DNA from: Natronococcus sp. AD-5
GTDB lineage: Archaea > Halobacteriota > Halobacteria > Halobacteriales > Natrialbaceae
Reading direction: 5' to 3'
Assembly (NCBI RefSeq): GCF_030734285.1
Contig: NZ_CP132295.1
Location: 434,001 to 498,000 of the forward strand
Length of the DNA stretch: 64,000 bases
In this document: one piece after another, positions 44,760-54,351 of the stretch
Numbering within the stretch: the first letter of the stretch is position 1
Layout of the letters: every line of letters starts with the position of its first letter
Notes under the pieces: generated by a model
Told to the model about the DNA's origin: nothing
Database searches by the model: none
The model's input: only the letters and a program-made list of their open reading frames with translations
Position numbers and translations under genes: made by a program

Positions 44760-45935
44760 CTAGTGAAGTCCGAGGAGGTGCATCGAGCCGTACCCGAGTC
44801 CGAACGCCACGACGAACGACGCGATCCAGGCGAGAACCGTGACTCCCAATTTTCGTGGGCTCACGCCGGAACTCCCGCCGACGGCGAGACCGCTGCCGAC
44901 GATCGCGCTCACGACGATCTCGTTAAACGACACCGGGACGCCGAGCAGGACCGCGGTCTGGGCGATGAGAAACGAGGGAACGAGCGTCGCGATCGACCGG
45001 CGCGGTCCCAGCGAGGCGTACTCCTGCGAGACCGCTTTGATCATTCGCGGCGCGCTGGTCCAGGAACCGACGAGAATCCCGAGGCCACCGCCGAGGAGGA
45101 CCACGACCGGCGACACCACCGACAGTCCGTCGAGCAGCGGGAGCAGCGGTCCGACGGCCAGCCCGACCTGGCTCGCACCTGCGGAGAACGCCACGAGACC
45201 CCCGAGAACCAGCAGGAACCGTCGCAGTCCGCCGATCTCGTCGCGAGCAGTATCCCAGCGGACGACGGACCCGACGAACGCTCCGACGCCGAGCGAAATC
45301 ACGGCTGCGGCGATGGCACTTCCGATCGGTACCACGGAACTGCCGGCGGCGGCGACGGTTCCGCCGACCGGCGCGAGGAACACGAACTCGAGGTTCGCGA
45401 CCACGACGCCGACGAGTCCCGCGAGCAGCGGAACGCTGACGTGCTCGGGAACGTCGGGGCGCGGAAGGACGCTCGCGATGCCGTAGGCGATTCCGCCGCC
45501 GACGAACGGCGTGAGGAGCCACATGCCGCCGATCTCGACGTACTTCGCCCACGCCGGCTCGCCGCCGATGGCGAGTCCGATACCGATCACCGCGCCGGTC
45601 ACCGTGAACGCGGTCGCGATCGGGTAGCCGGTGGAGATGCCGGTCGCCATCAGTCCGGCGCCGATCAACAGCGCGACGATGACGCCGCTGGGTGGGAGGC
45701 TGACGCCGTGCACGAGTCCGCGACCGACGGCCTCGGAGACGCTCGCACCCTGGGTTACCGCGCCCGCAAACCCGAGAATTCCGACGACGAACGCCGCCCG
45801 CATCGTCGAGATGGCGTTCGCACCGACCGCGGGTGCGAAGGGGGTCGCGCCGCTCGAGCCGGCGCCGATCACCCAGGCCATGAACAGGCTCGTGACGGCG
45901 GCGAGAGCGAACAGGAGTATCGTCGTTGGGTCCAT
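44760..45935 (-). CDS. PiT-family anion permease (phosphate or sulfate)
   Basis: A 391-residue polytopic protein of the inorganic phosphate transporter family: MAWVIGAGSSGATPFAPAVG and NAISTMRAAFVVGILGFAGA, and a repeated GxxVGSxxxxA-type half. Some PiT members (CysP) carry sulfate. Because it sits downstream of YeeE/YedE, rhodanese, TusA and DsrE genes on the same strand as the first three, sulfate or thiosulfate is a plausible substrate; phosphate remains possible. Confidence 0.85.
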   Translation of the reverse strand: MDPTTILLFALAAVTSLFMAWVIGAGSSGATPFAPAVGANAISTMRAAFVVGILGFAGAVTQGASVSEAVGRGLVHGVSLPPSGVIVALLIGAGLMATGISTGYPIATAFTVTGAVIGIGLAIGGEPAWAKYVEIGGMWLLTPFVGGGIAYGIASVLPRPDVPEHVSVPLLAGLVGVVVANLEFVFLAPVGGTVAAAGSSVVPIGSAIAAAVISLGVGAFVGSVVRWDTARDEIGGLRRFLLVLGGLVAFSAGASQVGLAVGPLLPLLDGLSVVSPVVVLLGGGLGILVGSWTSAPRMIKAVSQEYASLGPRRSIATLVPSFLIAQTAVLLGVPVSFNEIVVSAIVGSGLAVGGSSGVSPRKLGVTVLAWIASFVVAFGLGYGSMHLLGLH

Positions 45936-45986
45936 CAGTCGTAAGTCGGCGGTCGTTCGGTAGTGCGATTCTCCGACATCTCGTAT

Positions 45987-46448
45987 TCAGTCGGCACCCG
46001 TCGCGGCGGTTTCGGTCGCTGGGCGCTGGCTGCGCCAGCGGCCCTGAAGGTAAGCGCCGGCGAACATGCCGACGAACGCCCACAGGATGGTGACGTTCCC
46101 GATACCGAGGCTGGCGTAGGCCGCGCCGGGGCAGATCCCCGACAGGCCCCAGCCGACGCCGAAGATAGCGCCGCCGATCAGGACGTTGCGATCGAACGCT
46201 TTCAGTCGCCGGCCGTAGACGTCACCGGTCAGCGGCGCGCGGTCGCGCAGCCGGGGCATCACCGCGAAGGCGATACCCGAGATGACCGCCGCGCCGAACA
46301 TGACGAACACCAGGCCGAGGTCGACGAACTGGAGGAAGTCCAGCACGACCTCCGGCCGGGCCATGTGGCTAAACGCGAGGCCGAACCCGAAGATCAGGCC
46401 GCCGACGAGGATCAGCGGCACGAACAGGGGGTGGCGGTTTCGGCTCAC
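45987..46448 (-). CDS. YeeE/YedE family membrane protein, half 2
   Basis: A 153-residue membrane protein (DUF6691-like half of YeeE/YedE). It has GGLIFGFGLAFSHMARPEVV, FVMFGAAVISGIAFAV and the conserved GVGWGLSGICPGAAYASLG with the invariant Cys. In characterised YeeE the Cys residues pass thiosulfate through the membrane. Its partner half is immediately upstream at 46507. Confidence 0.88.
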   Translation of the reverse strand: MSRNRHPLFVPLILVGGLIFGFGLAFSHMARPEVVLDFLQFVDLGLVFVMFGAAVISGIAFAVMPRLRDRAPLTGDVYGRRLKAFDRNVLIGGAIFGVGWGLSGICPGAAYASLGIGNVTILWAFVGMFAGAYLQGRWRSQRPATETAATGAD

Positions 46449-46506
46449 GGGACGTCACCTCCCCGTTCGCTATTCCGAGACGCGACCGAAGGGAGGGTCT
46501 CGCACA

Positions 46507-47013
46507 TTACGGACTCACCCCCATCGCCTGGACGAGTTGCGCGGTCACGATCGCGACCGTCAGGAACGTGACTACACCGACGATCGAGGTTTTCGAGGCC
46601 GAACCGACGCCGCAGACGCCGTGGCCCGACGTACAACCCTTGCCGATTCGGGTGCCGATCCCGACGAGGACGCCGCCGACCAGCAGCCGCCAGGGCTGGA
46701 CGTCCGTCGTCCACGCCTCACCCTGCCAGACGACGGCGTACACCGCCGCTCCCAGGATGATCCCGAGCGTGAAGACGACGCGCCAGTCGCGGGAGGCGCG
46801 GTACTGCTGGAACCGCGACTGCTCGGAGACGTACGACAGCGTCGACTCGAGGAACGTGCTCGCACCCGCCGCGATCCCCGTGCCGAGGTAGATGACGACC
46901 GCGCCGAGGCCGACGAGTAGCCCTCCGACGGCGTAGCGATAGACGCCGTTTGGGAACGGCTCGAGGGGCGCTACTTGGGCGACGAGTTCGGCGGGCACTG
47001 CGATCTCGAACAC
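46507..47013 (-). CDS. YeeE/YedE family membrane protein, half 1
   Basis: A 168-residue partner of the 45987 protein. The signature GIGTRIGKGCTSGHGVCGVG carries two Cys. Membrane segments include VGGLLVGLGAVVIYLGTGIA and TSIVGVVTFLTVAIVTAQLV. Together the two halves correspond to a full-length thiosulfate/sulfur transporter. It is five bases downstream of the rhodanese-MBL gene, in one operon. Confidence 0.9.
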   Translation of the reverse strand: MFEIAVPAELVAQVAPLEPFPNGVYRYAVGGLLVGLGAVVIYLGTGIAAGASTFLESTLSYVSEQSRFQQYRASRDWRVVFTLGIILGAAVYAVVWQGEAWTTDVQPWRLLVGGVLVGIGTRIGKGCTSGHGVCGVGSASKTSIVGVVTFLTVAIVTAQLVQAMGVSP

Positions 47014-47018
47014 GGCGA

Positions 47019-48212
47019 TCAGTCACCAGCCAGCGACTCTTGACTGGCGGCACAGTTGTTCGGGCCGAGCTCGAGTTCGAACGCCTCCTCGTCGTCGGCC
47101 TCCTGCTGGCCGAGGTTCGTCGGGATGATCTCCTCGTAGTTGGCCGGACGGGGCGGCATGTCCGAGAGGATCAGTTCGACGAACTCGTCTTCGTCCATCG
47201 TCAGCGCGGCCATCTCGTCCTCGAGCTGGCCGATCGGGGCCGTGTAGGTGTCGTCCTCGGCGGGGTCGGCGGCATCACTGAAGTGGGCCCCGCCGATCAG
47301 GGTGTCGTCGGGCAGCGTCAGCACGCGCTCCTGAAGTGACTCGTAGAGCTGCTTGGCGGCGTCTTCGGCGCCTTCGTTGCCCTCCTCGAGGTCGGGACGG
47401 GCGACGCTCTCGACGAACAGGCCGTCGCCTGTCGCCAGCAGCTCGCCGTCGATCAGGTACGAGGTCATTCCGGAGGTGTGTCCGGGCGTGTAGACGGTCT
47501 CGATCGTCGCATCGCCGACCTCGAACTCGTCGCCGTCCGCGGCCAGCGTCATCTCGTCGGCGTAGGTGACCCCGCGGTCGACCGACGCCTCGGGGATCGC
47601 GCCTTCGACGCCGACGGCGTCGAGGTCGCGGACGCCCGAGATGTGGTCCGCGTGGACGTGCGTGTCGATCGCGTATTTCAGATCGGCGTCGAGCTCGTCG
47701 ACGTCCTCGTGGTAGCGGTCGGTGAACGCGCGCAGCGGGTCGATCACGGCCGCCTCGCCGCCGTCGACGACGAGGTAGCCGAGACAACCGCTCGAGGGGC
47801 GCTGGTACTGGTAGAGCGTCCCGGCGCCGTCGTAGCGCTCGACTTCGACGCGCTCGTAGATGCGCGCCCAGCCGTTCATCCCGTCTTCGAGGTGGTCGAC
47901 GTCGTAGCCGCGCTCTTTCAACTGTGCGGCGACGTACTCGCTCGAACCGCCCTTCGCGCAGAGGACCGTGATTTCGCGGTCGTCGGGAATCCGCGCAAGG
48001 ACATCGTCGTCGATCTCGTCGTCCAGGAACTCGAAGTACGGAACGTTGATCGACTCGACGTTCTCGCCGTCGATTCGCCACTCTTCGTACTCCGACTCCA
48101 TGCGGGTGTCGAGGAGGGTGACCGCTTCGCCCGCGTCGATTCGCTCCTTCAGCCCGTCGGGGCTGACCGGTTCGACCTCGACGTCCGGCATTGGAAGGTC
48201 CATGTCGTCCAT
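47019..48212 (-). CDS. Rhodanese-metallo-beta-lactamase fusion hydrolase
   Basis: A 397-residue two-domain protein. Residues about 10-115 form a rhodanese with the active-site loop VLCAKGGSS. Residues about 130-345 form an MBL domain with THVHADHISG, the later His in YTPGHTSG, the Asp in LLATGDGLF and GGAHFSD. This pairing is typical of persulfide dioxygenase/sulfurtransferase-related enzymes that handle sulfane sulfur. It is the first gene of the minus-strand operon and divergent from tusA-dsrE. Starts at ATG 48212 or 48203. Confidence 0.9.
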   Translation of the reverse strand: MDDMDLPMPDVEVEPVSPDGLKERIDAGEAVTLLDTRMESEYEEWRIDGENVESINVPYFEFLDDEIDDDVLARIPDDREITVLCAKGGSSEYVAAQLKERGYDVDHLEDGMNGWARIYERVEVERYDGAGTLYQYQRPSSGCLGYLVVDGGEAAVIDPLRAFTDRYHEDVDELDADLKYAIDTHVHADHISGVRDLDAVGVEGAIPEASVDRGVTYADEMTLAADGDEFEVGDATIETVYTPGHTSGMTSYLIDGELLATGDGLFVESVARPDLEEGNEGAEDAAKQLYESLQERVLTLPDDTLIGGAHFSDAADPAEDDTYTAPIGQLEDEMAALTMDEDEFVELILSDMPPRPANYEEIIPTNLGQQEADDEEAFELELGPNNCAASQESLAGD

Positions 48213-48452
48213 GTTGTACAGTTCTCAGTATCGGTTGCTCGCACTTAAGAGTTTGTATAGAATTTCCAATTATACACAATACAGTACTCGCGAATCCCGC
48301 AGAGATTGATGAGAGTGGCCGAATACGGGATATATGGGCTGTTTCTATACGTTTTAGTAGATGGGGTGTTTGTGTGTTGTGCAATAATCGGTAGTCTTTT
48401 ATGGAATGCCCAATATTGTATGATAACTCCAATACGGAGCACAGAGAAAACC
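48213..48452. promoter_or_regulatory. Divergent promoter region of sulfur cluster
   Basis: A 240-base AT-rich region between the rhodanese-MBL gene and tusA. Candidate TATA stretches lie near 48264-48282 (minus) and 48410-48422 (AATATTGTATGATAA, plus). Short repeats AATACGG/ATTATACAC occur but no clear operator emerges. Confidence 0.5.
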
Positions 48453-48698
48453 ATGAGTTCGGAATATCAGACCGCGCAGACGCTGGACGTGAAAGGACAG
48501 TCGTGCCCGATGCCCATCGTGAAAACCAAGCAAGCGATCGACGATCTCGAGGCCGGCGACGTCCTCGAGGTGATCGCGACGGACTCTGGCAGCATGAGTG
48601 ACATTCAGGGCTGGGCCGACGGAACCGACGGCGTCGAACTCCTCGAACAGGTCGAGGACGACGACCGCTACACCCACTACGTGAAGAAAACGGAATAA
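48453..48698 (+). CDS. tusA: TusA family sulfurtransferase
   Basis: Eighty-one residues: QTLDVKGQSCPMPIVKTKQA, with the persulfide Cys in CPMP, then LEAGDVLEVIATDSGSMSDI. ATG 48453 follows an AT-rich promoter; upstream in-frame codons are rejected because they enter the promoter. The stop overlaps the start of the DsrE gene by four bases. It relays sulfane sulfur, probably between the rhodanese and DsrE proteins of this cluster. Confidence 0.92.
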   Translation: MSSEYQTAQTLDVKGQSCPMPIVKTKQAIDDLEAGDVLEVIATDSGSMSDIQGWADGTDGVELLEQVEDDDRYTHYVKKTE

Positions 48699-49312
48699 TG
48701 AGCACGGACAACCAAACGACAGCAATCGAAGACGGCGACGCGGAACCGGAGCCCGAATCCGACGCCGAGTTTGACGCCGCCGAGTTGCAGATGCTGCGCG
48801 AGCGCGTCGAGGAGCTAGAGGAGTCACTCGCGGAGGCGGACGCGGGCGACGACCAGAAGAAGATGACCATCGTCGCGACGCAGGGCAGTTTCGACATGGC
48901 GTACCCGCCGTTAATCCTCGCGAGCACGGCGGCCGCCTTCGACTGGGAGGTCGTCGTCTTCCACACGTTCTGGGGGCTCGACATCCTCCACGAGGAGCAC
49001 TCGAAGGACCTCAAGCTGAGCGCCGTCGGCAACCCGAACATGCCGGTTCCGAACGCCATCGCCGCGCTCCCCGGGATGGACACGATGGCCACGAAGATGA
49101 TGCAGAGGAAGATCGACGAGAACGGAACCGCCACCATCGAGGAATTGATCGACCTCTCGCTCGAGAGCGGCGTCGACCTCCAGGCCTGCCAGATGACGAT
49201 CGAGCTGATGGACTACGACGAGGACGACTTCTACGACGGCATCACCACCGGGGTCGGCGCGGCCACGGCGCTCCAGCACATGGCCGAATCTGACATCCAG
49301 CTCCTGGTATAG
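48698..49312 (+). CDS. DsrE/DsrF/DrsH-like family protein
   Basis: A 204-residue protein: an acidic N-terminal coiled-coil-like segment (LQMLRERVEELEESLAEA), then a DsrE fold starting KKMTIVATQGSFDMAYPPLI, with VVFHTFWGLDIL and ESGVDLQACQMTIELM. The Cys in LQACQM is at the usual persulfide position. Co-translated with TusA. A role in cytoplasmic sulfur relay is family knowledge applied here. Confidence 0.9.
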   Translation: MSTDNQTTAIEDGDAEPEPESDAEFDAAELQMLRERVEELEESLAEADAGDDQKKMTIVATQGSFDMAYPPLILASTAAAFDWEVVVFHTFWGLDILHEEHSKDLKLSAVGNPNMPVPNAIAALPGMDTMATKMMQRKIDENGTATIEELIDLSLESGVDLQACQMTIELMDYDEDDFYDGITTGVGAATALQHMAESDIQLLV

Positions 49313-49423
49313 ATCGTGATCGCAGCTCGCGCGTTCGGCGGAACTGGAGACGCGGTCACGGCCGACGGTGAGTGATTGGGCTGACTCGAGTCGAATGCCG
49401 GCCGTCTGCAGTATGACAAGCGA

Positions 49424-50037
49424 TGAGTAACGAGTACGCGCGGGAATCCGAAAGAACTGGCGGCAGCTTCTCCTGCAGGTTCTGACGGTGTTTGCGGTCG
49501 GCCTCACGATGGGAGCCGAGCGAAACGTCATTCCGATCGTGGGCGAGGGCGTTCGGCGTCGAGTTATTCCTCATGATCGGCTCGTTCGTCGTGAGCTTCG
49601 GCATCGTCAAGACCGTTCTCAGCCTCTACTCGGGGAAGTGGGCCGAGGCGTACGGACGGAAACCGGTTCTCACCCTCGGGCGGCTCGCAGCACTGCCCAT
49701 TTCGTTCGTTCTGATCCTCGCGCCGAACTGGTGGTGGGTAACCCTCGGCAACGTTCTGCTGGACGTCAATCAGGGCGTCGCGTGGAGCATGAGCATGATC
49801 CCGAAGATCGAGTTGGCCGGGCCCGACGAGCGCGGCCTGGCCGCCGGCATCGACGAGGCGTTCGGCTACACGGGCGACGCCGTCGGCGCCGTACTCGTCG
49901 GCCTCACCGTCGACCTGCTGTTCATCGAGACGGCGTTCTACGGAACGGCCGTCGCGATGGTTCTCTCGGGAACGTACGCGTTCTTCCGGATGGACGAGAC
50001 GCACCTCGAATTCGGGACGCACGACCCGCCGGAGTAA
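49424..50037 (+). pseudogene. MFS transporter relic
   Basis: Pieces of a major facilitator in three frames. MSNEYARESE (from ATG 49424) is followed, after a frameshift near 49452, by NWRQLLLQVLTVFAVGLTMG and, after another near 49545, by AFGVELFLMIGSFVVSFGIV, GKWAEAYGRKPVL (the loop 2-3 signature) and GIDEAFGYTGDAVGAVL. It then passes directly to a C-terminal end (AMVLSGTYAFFRMDETHLEF). Roughly half of the expected 400 residues are missing. The long ORF on the opposite strand here is a shadow. Confidence 0.75.
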
Positions 50038-50051
50038 TCCTCGATTCTGAT

Positions 50052-50903
50052 CTACGAGGGCCGCTCTCCGAGGAACCGTGTCGCCGCATCGCGGAAGAGG
50101 GCGTCGACCGCCCCCGACGACAGTTCGCGGTTCAGCAAGCCTTCGTACTCGCGGCGGTAGGCGTGCGGCACGTTCGGATAGTCGGATCCGTACAGCACTC
50201 TCCCGGCGAGCTCTTCGAAGACGGTATCGTCGATCCGCGCGGGGTCGAAGTCGACGTACTCGTCGACGACCGTCGCCATACTGAAGCAGGTGTCGAGGAA
50301 GACGTTCTCGTCCTCGCGTGCGAGGTCGATGAACGCCTCGTGCTCGAAAACGCCCATGTGTGCGCAGCAGGCCCGTACCTCCGGGAAGGAGTCGCGGAAC
50401 GCCCGGAAGCGATCGACGCCGACGTAGGGGCTGTCCGCGAACATCGGTGCGGTTCCTGCGTGCTGGAGGACGGGTCGGTCGTACTCGGCGCAGAGTTCGT
50501 AGGCGGGGTCCAGTCGCGGATCGTCCGGCGCCGCCTCCTGGACGGGACACTGGAACTTCAAGCCGCGAGCGCCGGCTTCGAACGCGTCGCGAACGACCGC
50601 ACGGACGTCGTCTTCCGGATGGACGGTGGCGAACGGGACGCACATCTCCGACTCCGCGGCCCGATCGAGCACCCAGGTGTTGAGTTCGTTCGCGATACCG
50701 GGTTCGTGTGCGTACGGCAGCGCGACGTATCGCTCGATGCCGTGTTCGCGGAGCGTCCGTTCGATACCCTTCCGGTCTCTCGGATGCGTAATTTCCCAAC
50801 CGGCGGCGTCGTTGAGCGCATCTCGAATGGCCGCCATCAGCCGATCGGGCATCAGGTGAACGTGCGCGTCGATAGCGCCGGTGACTGGAACGCGAGCCGT
50901 CAT
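50052..50903 (-). CDS. Amidohydrolase 2 (ACMSD/LigW-like) family protein
   Basis: A 283-residue TIM-barrel hydrolase or decarboxylase. It shows TGAIDAHVHLMPD (His-x-His), GARGLKFQCPVQ, PVLQHAGTAP, CCAHMGVFEHEAFID and VLYGSDYPNVPHAY (final Asp). Members hydrolyse lactones or amides or decarboxylate aromatic acids. Substrate undetermined. Isolated gene; the start ATG 50903 is well defined. Confidence 0.85.
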   Translation of the reverse strand: MTARVPVTGAIDAHVHLMPDRLMAAIRDALNDAAGWEITHPRDRKGIERTLREHGIERYVALPYAHEPGIANELNTWVLDRAAESEMCVPFATVHPEDDVRAVVRDAFEAGARGLKFQCPVQEAAPDDPRLDPAYELCAEYDRPVLQHAGTAPMFADSPYVGVDRFRAFRDSFPEVRACCAHMGVFEHEAFIDLAREDENVFLDTCFSMATVVDEYVDFDPARIDDTVFEELAGRVLYGSDYPNVPHAYRREYEGLLNRELSSGAVDALFRDAATRFLGERPS

Positions 50904-51127
50904 CGTTGCCCGGTGATACTACCGGGTGTCTCTTCAGGTTACTCGTCGACGCACCCCCCCTCGAGTTGGAATCGCGAACTGTCGCCGTCGATGAACCGGC
51001 GCGATGGGGCCTGAGAAAATAGCGGACGGCCGCCTCTCGAGTAGTCCGTTCGGTGCTCCTCTTTCGTCTCATCCGTTGTGTCGACTCACGTGAGGCACGC
51101 GGCGACACCGCGACGTCGGACCCGCTA

Positions 51128-51292
51128 TTACGAGACCTCGTATTCCGAGCTATCGTACTCCGCGACTTCCACCGATTCGCACGAAGGACAGGTCCACTCG
51201 ACGGACTCGAGTACCGTTCCGCAGTTTCGACACTCGTAGATCACGTCGTCGTCGGTAGATAACCACCGCCGAACTGTGGTGGCGAAGGACAT
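51128..51292 (-). CDS. 54-residue zinc-ribbon protein
   Basis: A short protein from ATG 51292: MSFATTVRRWLSTDDDVIYE, then a rubredoxin-like four-cysteine knuckle CRNCGTVLESVEWTCPSC and an acidic tail. A TATA-like CCTTTAGAAG lies about 25-30 bases upstream on the minus strand. Such small zinc-finger proteins are abundant in haloarchaea and often regulatory. Too short for most ORF callers. Confidence 0.8.
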   Translation of the reverse strand: MSFATTVRRWLSTDDDVIYECRNCGTVLESVEWTCPSCESVEVAEYDSSEYEVS

Positions 51293-51787
51293 AACTTCTG
51301 TAGTTTCCCACTACTTCTAAAGGTCTTTGCTTTCAACTGCTTGTCCGAGCTGATACATAGTTTCACCTGCCGTACAGTATGACGGTCTCGACAGCTCGAT
51401 TTTCGTCGTGTCTGTAACCCCCGGTTGCGAGACGTTCGTGTTCCTGGCCGATCGTATTCTTAGCAAAGCGACGGAGGCGGGCACCGAGTTTCGTCTCGCT
51501 GGCATCGTCACAGAACGGGCCGGGGCGGCCCGGCGGCTGGCCGAACGCAGATCGAAATCGACCTCGCCCGTACCCTCCGCGCTAGTCCCTCGTTTGTGGA
51601 AGATACTACCGGGGATCGCGCGGGTGATCGACTCACGAACCACCGGAAGGAAAGATCGTTTCGTAGGTGAACGCGGTGTTCGAGGGGAGCGTGGAATCGA
51701 CTGCGTGATTTTCGCCGCGCGATACCCCTCTCCGTCGCGAATCGAACGGCGGTTGTCGTGAGCGAATCGGGGAGGCCGGTTAGTAGG
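51293..51787. other. Intergenic, unassigned coding-like frame
   Basis: A plus frame around 51396-51760 (CETFVFLADRILSKATEAGT, FRLAGIVTERAGAARR) has some protein character but no known family, and its 3' half is arginine-rich and unlike haloarchaeal proteins. I do not call a gene. The minus-strand alternative (51317-51643) is no better. Confidence 0.35.
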
Positions 51788-52555
51788 TTACCCCTGTCGG
51801 CGGAGCGTCAGCAGAGCAACTGCGAGCAGGGCGGAGAGTGCGACACCGACGCCGAAGCCGGGCATGCCGTCGTCGCCCTCGTCGCCCCCTTCGTCGTCAG
51901 CAGCCGGATCGTCGGACGCTTCGTCGTTAGCGCCCTCTTCGCCGGCTTCTTCGTCACCTTCCTCGTCGGCGTTCTCCTCTTCGCTGGCATTCTCCTCGCC
52001 GTCGTTTTCCTCGCTGGCGTTCTCTTCACCGGCATCCTCTTCGCTGGCATTCTCGTCGTCAGCGGCTTCCTCGTCACCCTCCTCGTCAGCGCCATTTTCG
52101 TCGGTGTTCTCGTCTGCGGATTCCTCGTCGGCGTCGTCGGTGACGGTGAGGACGCCGGAGTCTTCCTCACCATCAGCGGTGATCGTCCAGTCGTACTCAC
52201 CTTCGTCGAAGACGTACCCTTCGGCGGTGAAGGTGACGGACTCCGTGTCGTCAGGGCCCACGGTGACCTCCTCTCTGACCGGTTCACCGTCGATTTCGAA
52301 GACGACGTCGATTGTGACCTCCTCGTCACCGGAGTTGGTCACGGTAGCGTTGAACGCAGCCGATTCGTCGGTGGCAATCGAGTCGGTACCGTCGACCGAC
52401 AGTTCGAGTTCGTCGTTAGCAGACTCGTTACTGTTCGAAGCGGATGCGGTTGCCGCGCCCGCAGCCACCGCCGACATAGCAACCGCCGACGCGATCAAAA
52501 GCACGGTCACGACCACTGTACGGCTCGTTTTGCGATCTGGTGTTCGAATTTCCAT
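51788..52555 (-). CDS. PGF-CTERM surface protein with CARDB-like domain
   Basis: A 255-residue secreted protein. Residues 12-38 are a Sec signal (VVVTVLLIASAVAMSAVAAG). Residues about 45-140 form a CARDB-like beta-sandwich (FNATVTNSGDEEVTIDVVFE). Residues 140-230 are a repetitive Glu/Asp/Ala/Asn-rich stalk (for example EENASEE repeats). The C-terminus MPGFGVGVALSALLAVALL followed by basic residues is a PGF-CTERM anchor processed by archaeosortase A. The acidic stalk likely spans the S-layer. Confidence 0.9.
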   Translation of the reverse strand: MEIRTPDRKTSRTVVVTVLLIASAVAMSAVAAGAATASASNSNESANDELELSVDGTDSIATDESAAFNATVTNSGDEEVTIDVVFEIDGEPVREEVTVGPDDTESVTFTAEGYVFDEGEYDWTITADGEEDSGVLTVTDDADEESADENTDENGADEEGDEEAADDENASEEDAGEENASEENDGEENASEEENADEEGDEEAGEEGANDEASDDPAADDEGGDEGDDGMPGFGVGVALSALLAVALLTLRRQG

Positions 52556-52960
52556 GTGTTTTCTTCGTAGATTTCGATTGGCCGGATACTATTCACTGAA
52601 AGATGGTGACTGCCAGTTCGTGAGCGCCAATCTGCGGTGACAGTCCTTCCGTCCCCGGATAGCGGCGCCGAACGTGTTACCGGTGACCATCAACGGGAAA
52701 CGGCGGACGACGGTCCCAGTCGTTCTCGCATGCACACCGGCCGGGTAGACACGGGGTCCATTTCATTTTCGACTCGTTTACTATCGGTCCAACGCCGTCT
52801 TTTCACTGCTGAGTCTGTGCCGGATCGGCACGGGAGGTCGGCACCTCGTTTTCCGGTTTTGTTGACTGACGCTTCGCCTGGAATTATACAGCTATTTATT
52901 ATAGGCTTTTGCGTTGCAAATGCTTCCCGAATATCACAGTGTCGAGTCAGTCTGGATCCA

Positions 52961-53145
52961 ATGAACGCCGCTCTAAACGGGTTTGCCACGTTCGCTGACT
53001 CCGAAGGGCTCGAGCGCGTCGACGGGGTCGACGTCGAGACCCTCCGCGAGTATGCGCTCTCTCTCCGCGAGCGGTACGTCGACCGGAAAATCGCATCGTC
53101 GACGGTGCAAACGGCATCCGGCCGTGCCCGAAGACGCGGGTACGA
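52961..53145 (+). pseudogene. Integrase N-terminal fragment
   Basis: From ATG 52961 some 55 codons read ALNGFATFADSEGLERVDGV, DVETLREYALSLRERYVDRK and SSTVQT, which resembles the SAM-like core-binding domain of XerC/D-type haloarchaeal recombinases. It then runs into the antisense of the radical SAM gene, so the catalytic domain is missing. A TATA-like TATTTATTATAGG lies at about 52895. The family call is tentative. Confidence 0.45.
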
Positions 53146-53146
53146 G

Positions 53147-54124
53147 TTAGAACGGTCCGGACCAACCCGAATTCCGGTTCTCGAGCATCGAGTGGTCGAG
53201 ATAGAGCCGCTCGAGTCCAACGTCCCGGGCGTGTTCGATCACGTCTTCGTACTCCTCCTCGGTGATCGGACGGTTGATCTCCTCGTAGAAGTCCTCGTCT
53301 TTGGCCCTGTAGTAGGGGCGATACTGGGCCATGACGTCGACGAACGTTTCCGTGGAGAGCTCGTCGGCGACGAACTCTATCACCCGTTTCGCGCTCTCGA
53401 CGTGATTCGGCATAACGAGGTGGCGCACGAGGAGGCCGCCGGTCGCGAGCCCGGTGTCGTCGAGCCGGAGGTCGCCGACCTGGCGGTGCATCTCCCGCAG
53501 CGAGTCGGTGACGTTCGACCAGTAACCGGGTGCTTTCGAGTACTTCGCCGCGGCCGCGTCGTCGCCCCACTTCACGTCGGGCATGTAGACGTCCACGATC
53601 CCGTCCAGCCGCTCGAGAATCTCGGGTCGCTCGTAGCCGCCGCAGTTCCAGACGATCGGAAGGTCGAGTCCCCCCTCGTTCGCGATCCTAACGGCCTCGA
53701 CCAGGTGCGGCGAGTGGTGGGTCGGCGAGACGAAGTTGATGTTGTGACAGCCCTTCGCCTCGAGTTCGAGCGCCATCTCCGCGATCTTCGCGGGCGTCGC
53801 CGGATCGCCTTCGGCCTCGTGGCTGGTCTCGAAGTTCTGGCAGAAGACGCACTTCATGTTGCAGTTCGCGAGGAAGATCGTGCCGCTACCGTTGTGCCCT
53901 TTCAGGCAGTCTTCCTCGCCGAAGTGCGGAAAGTACGCGGAGACGTACGCGGTATCGTCGACCTGACACGTGCCGACGTTCCCGGCAGTCCGATCGACGC
54001 GACAGTCGTACGCGCAGAGATCGCAGTCCGCGTATCGACTCCAGAGGTCGTCTACGCGGTCCTCGAATTCCGCCGCAGAGAGGTCGTGGGAGTTCGGCGT
54101 CGGGTCTGGCGTATCGATGCTCAT
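53147..54124 (-). CDS. Radical SAM protein, PflA-activase-like
   Basis: A 325-residue radical SAM enzyme. N-terminal Cys-rich [15 protein letters not shown] is followed by the cluster motif [13 protein letters not shown] (C-x3-C-x2-C) and [17 protein letters not shown], matching the uncharacterised pyruvate-formate-lyase-activating-like group found in many archaea. It is divergent from the TFB gene. Substrate unknown. Confidence 0.88.
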   Translation of the reverse strand: MSIDTPDPTPNSHDLSAAEFEDRVDDLWSRYADCDLCAYDCRVDRTAGNVGTCQVDDTAYVSAYFPHFGEEDCLKGHNGSGTIFLANCNMKCVFCQNFETSHEAEGDPATPAKIAEMALELEAKGCHNINFVSPTHHSPHLVEAVRIANEGGLDLPIVWNCGGYERPEILERLDGIVDVYMPDVKWGDDAAAAKYSKAPGYWSNVTDSLREMHRQVGDLRLDDTGLATGGLLVRHLVMPNHVESAKRVIEFVADELSTETFVDVMAQYRPYYRAKDEDFYEEINRPITEEEYEDVIEHARDVGLERLYLDHSMLENRNSGWSGPF

Positions 54125-54351
54125 ATCACGACCTGTGGCGATCGATCGCCAAATCTGTGTTGCAAGGCATCACACAACACGACCGTCGCCGCGGTTACCA
54201 GCACGTCTTTGAAGACGGACGGAACGTACCGGGCGAAAACACGCCGATCAACCGCGTCTCGGCGGGCGGGTGTCCCGCGCTCAGATCCGGACGGATCGCG
54301 AGGCTGGCTCCCAGCGTTTATCTCTCTCGGGTTACTCTGTCCATTCAAGTG

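Noticed and set aside
47275-49137. Minus-strand frame of 620 codons over the sulfur cluster
   Set aside because: It crosses the divergent promoter and overlaps well-supported rhodanese-MBL, tusA and dsrE genes; arginine-rich, shadow-like composition.
49564-51108. Minus-strand 514-codon frame
   Set aside because: Arginine-rich translation overlapping a clear amidohydrolase in another frame and an MFS relic on the other strand.
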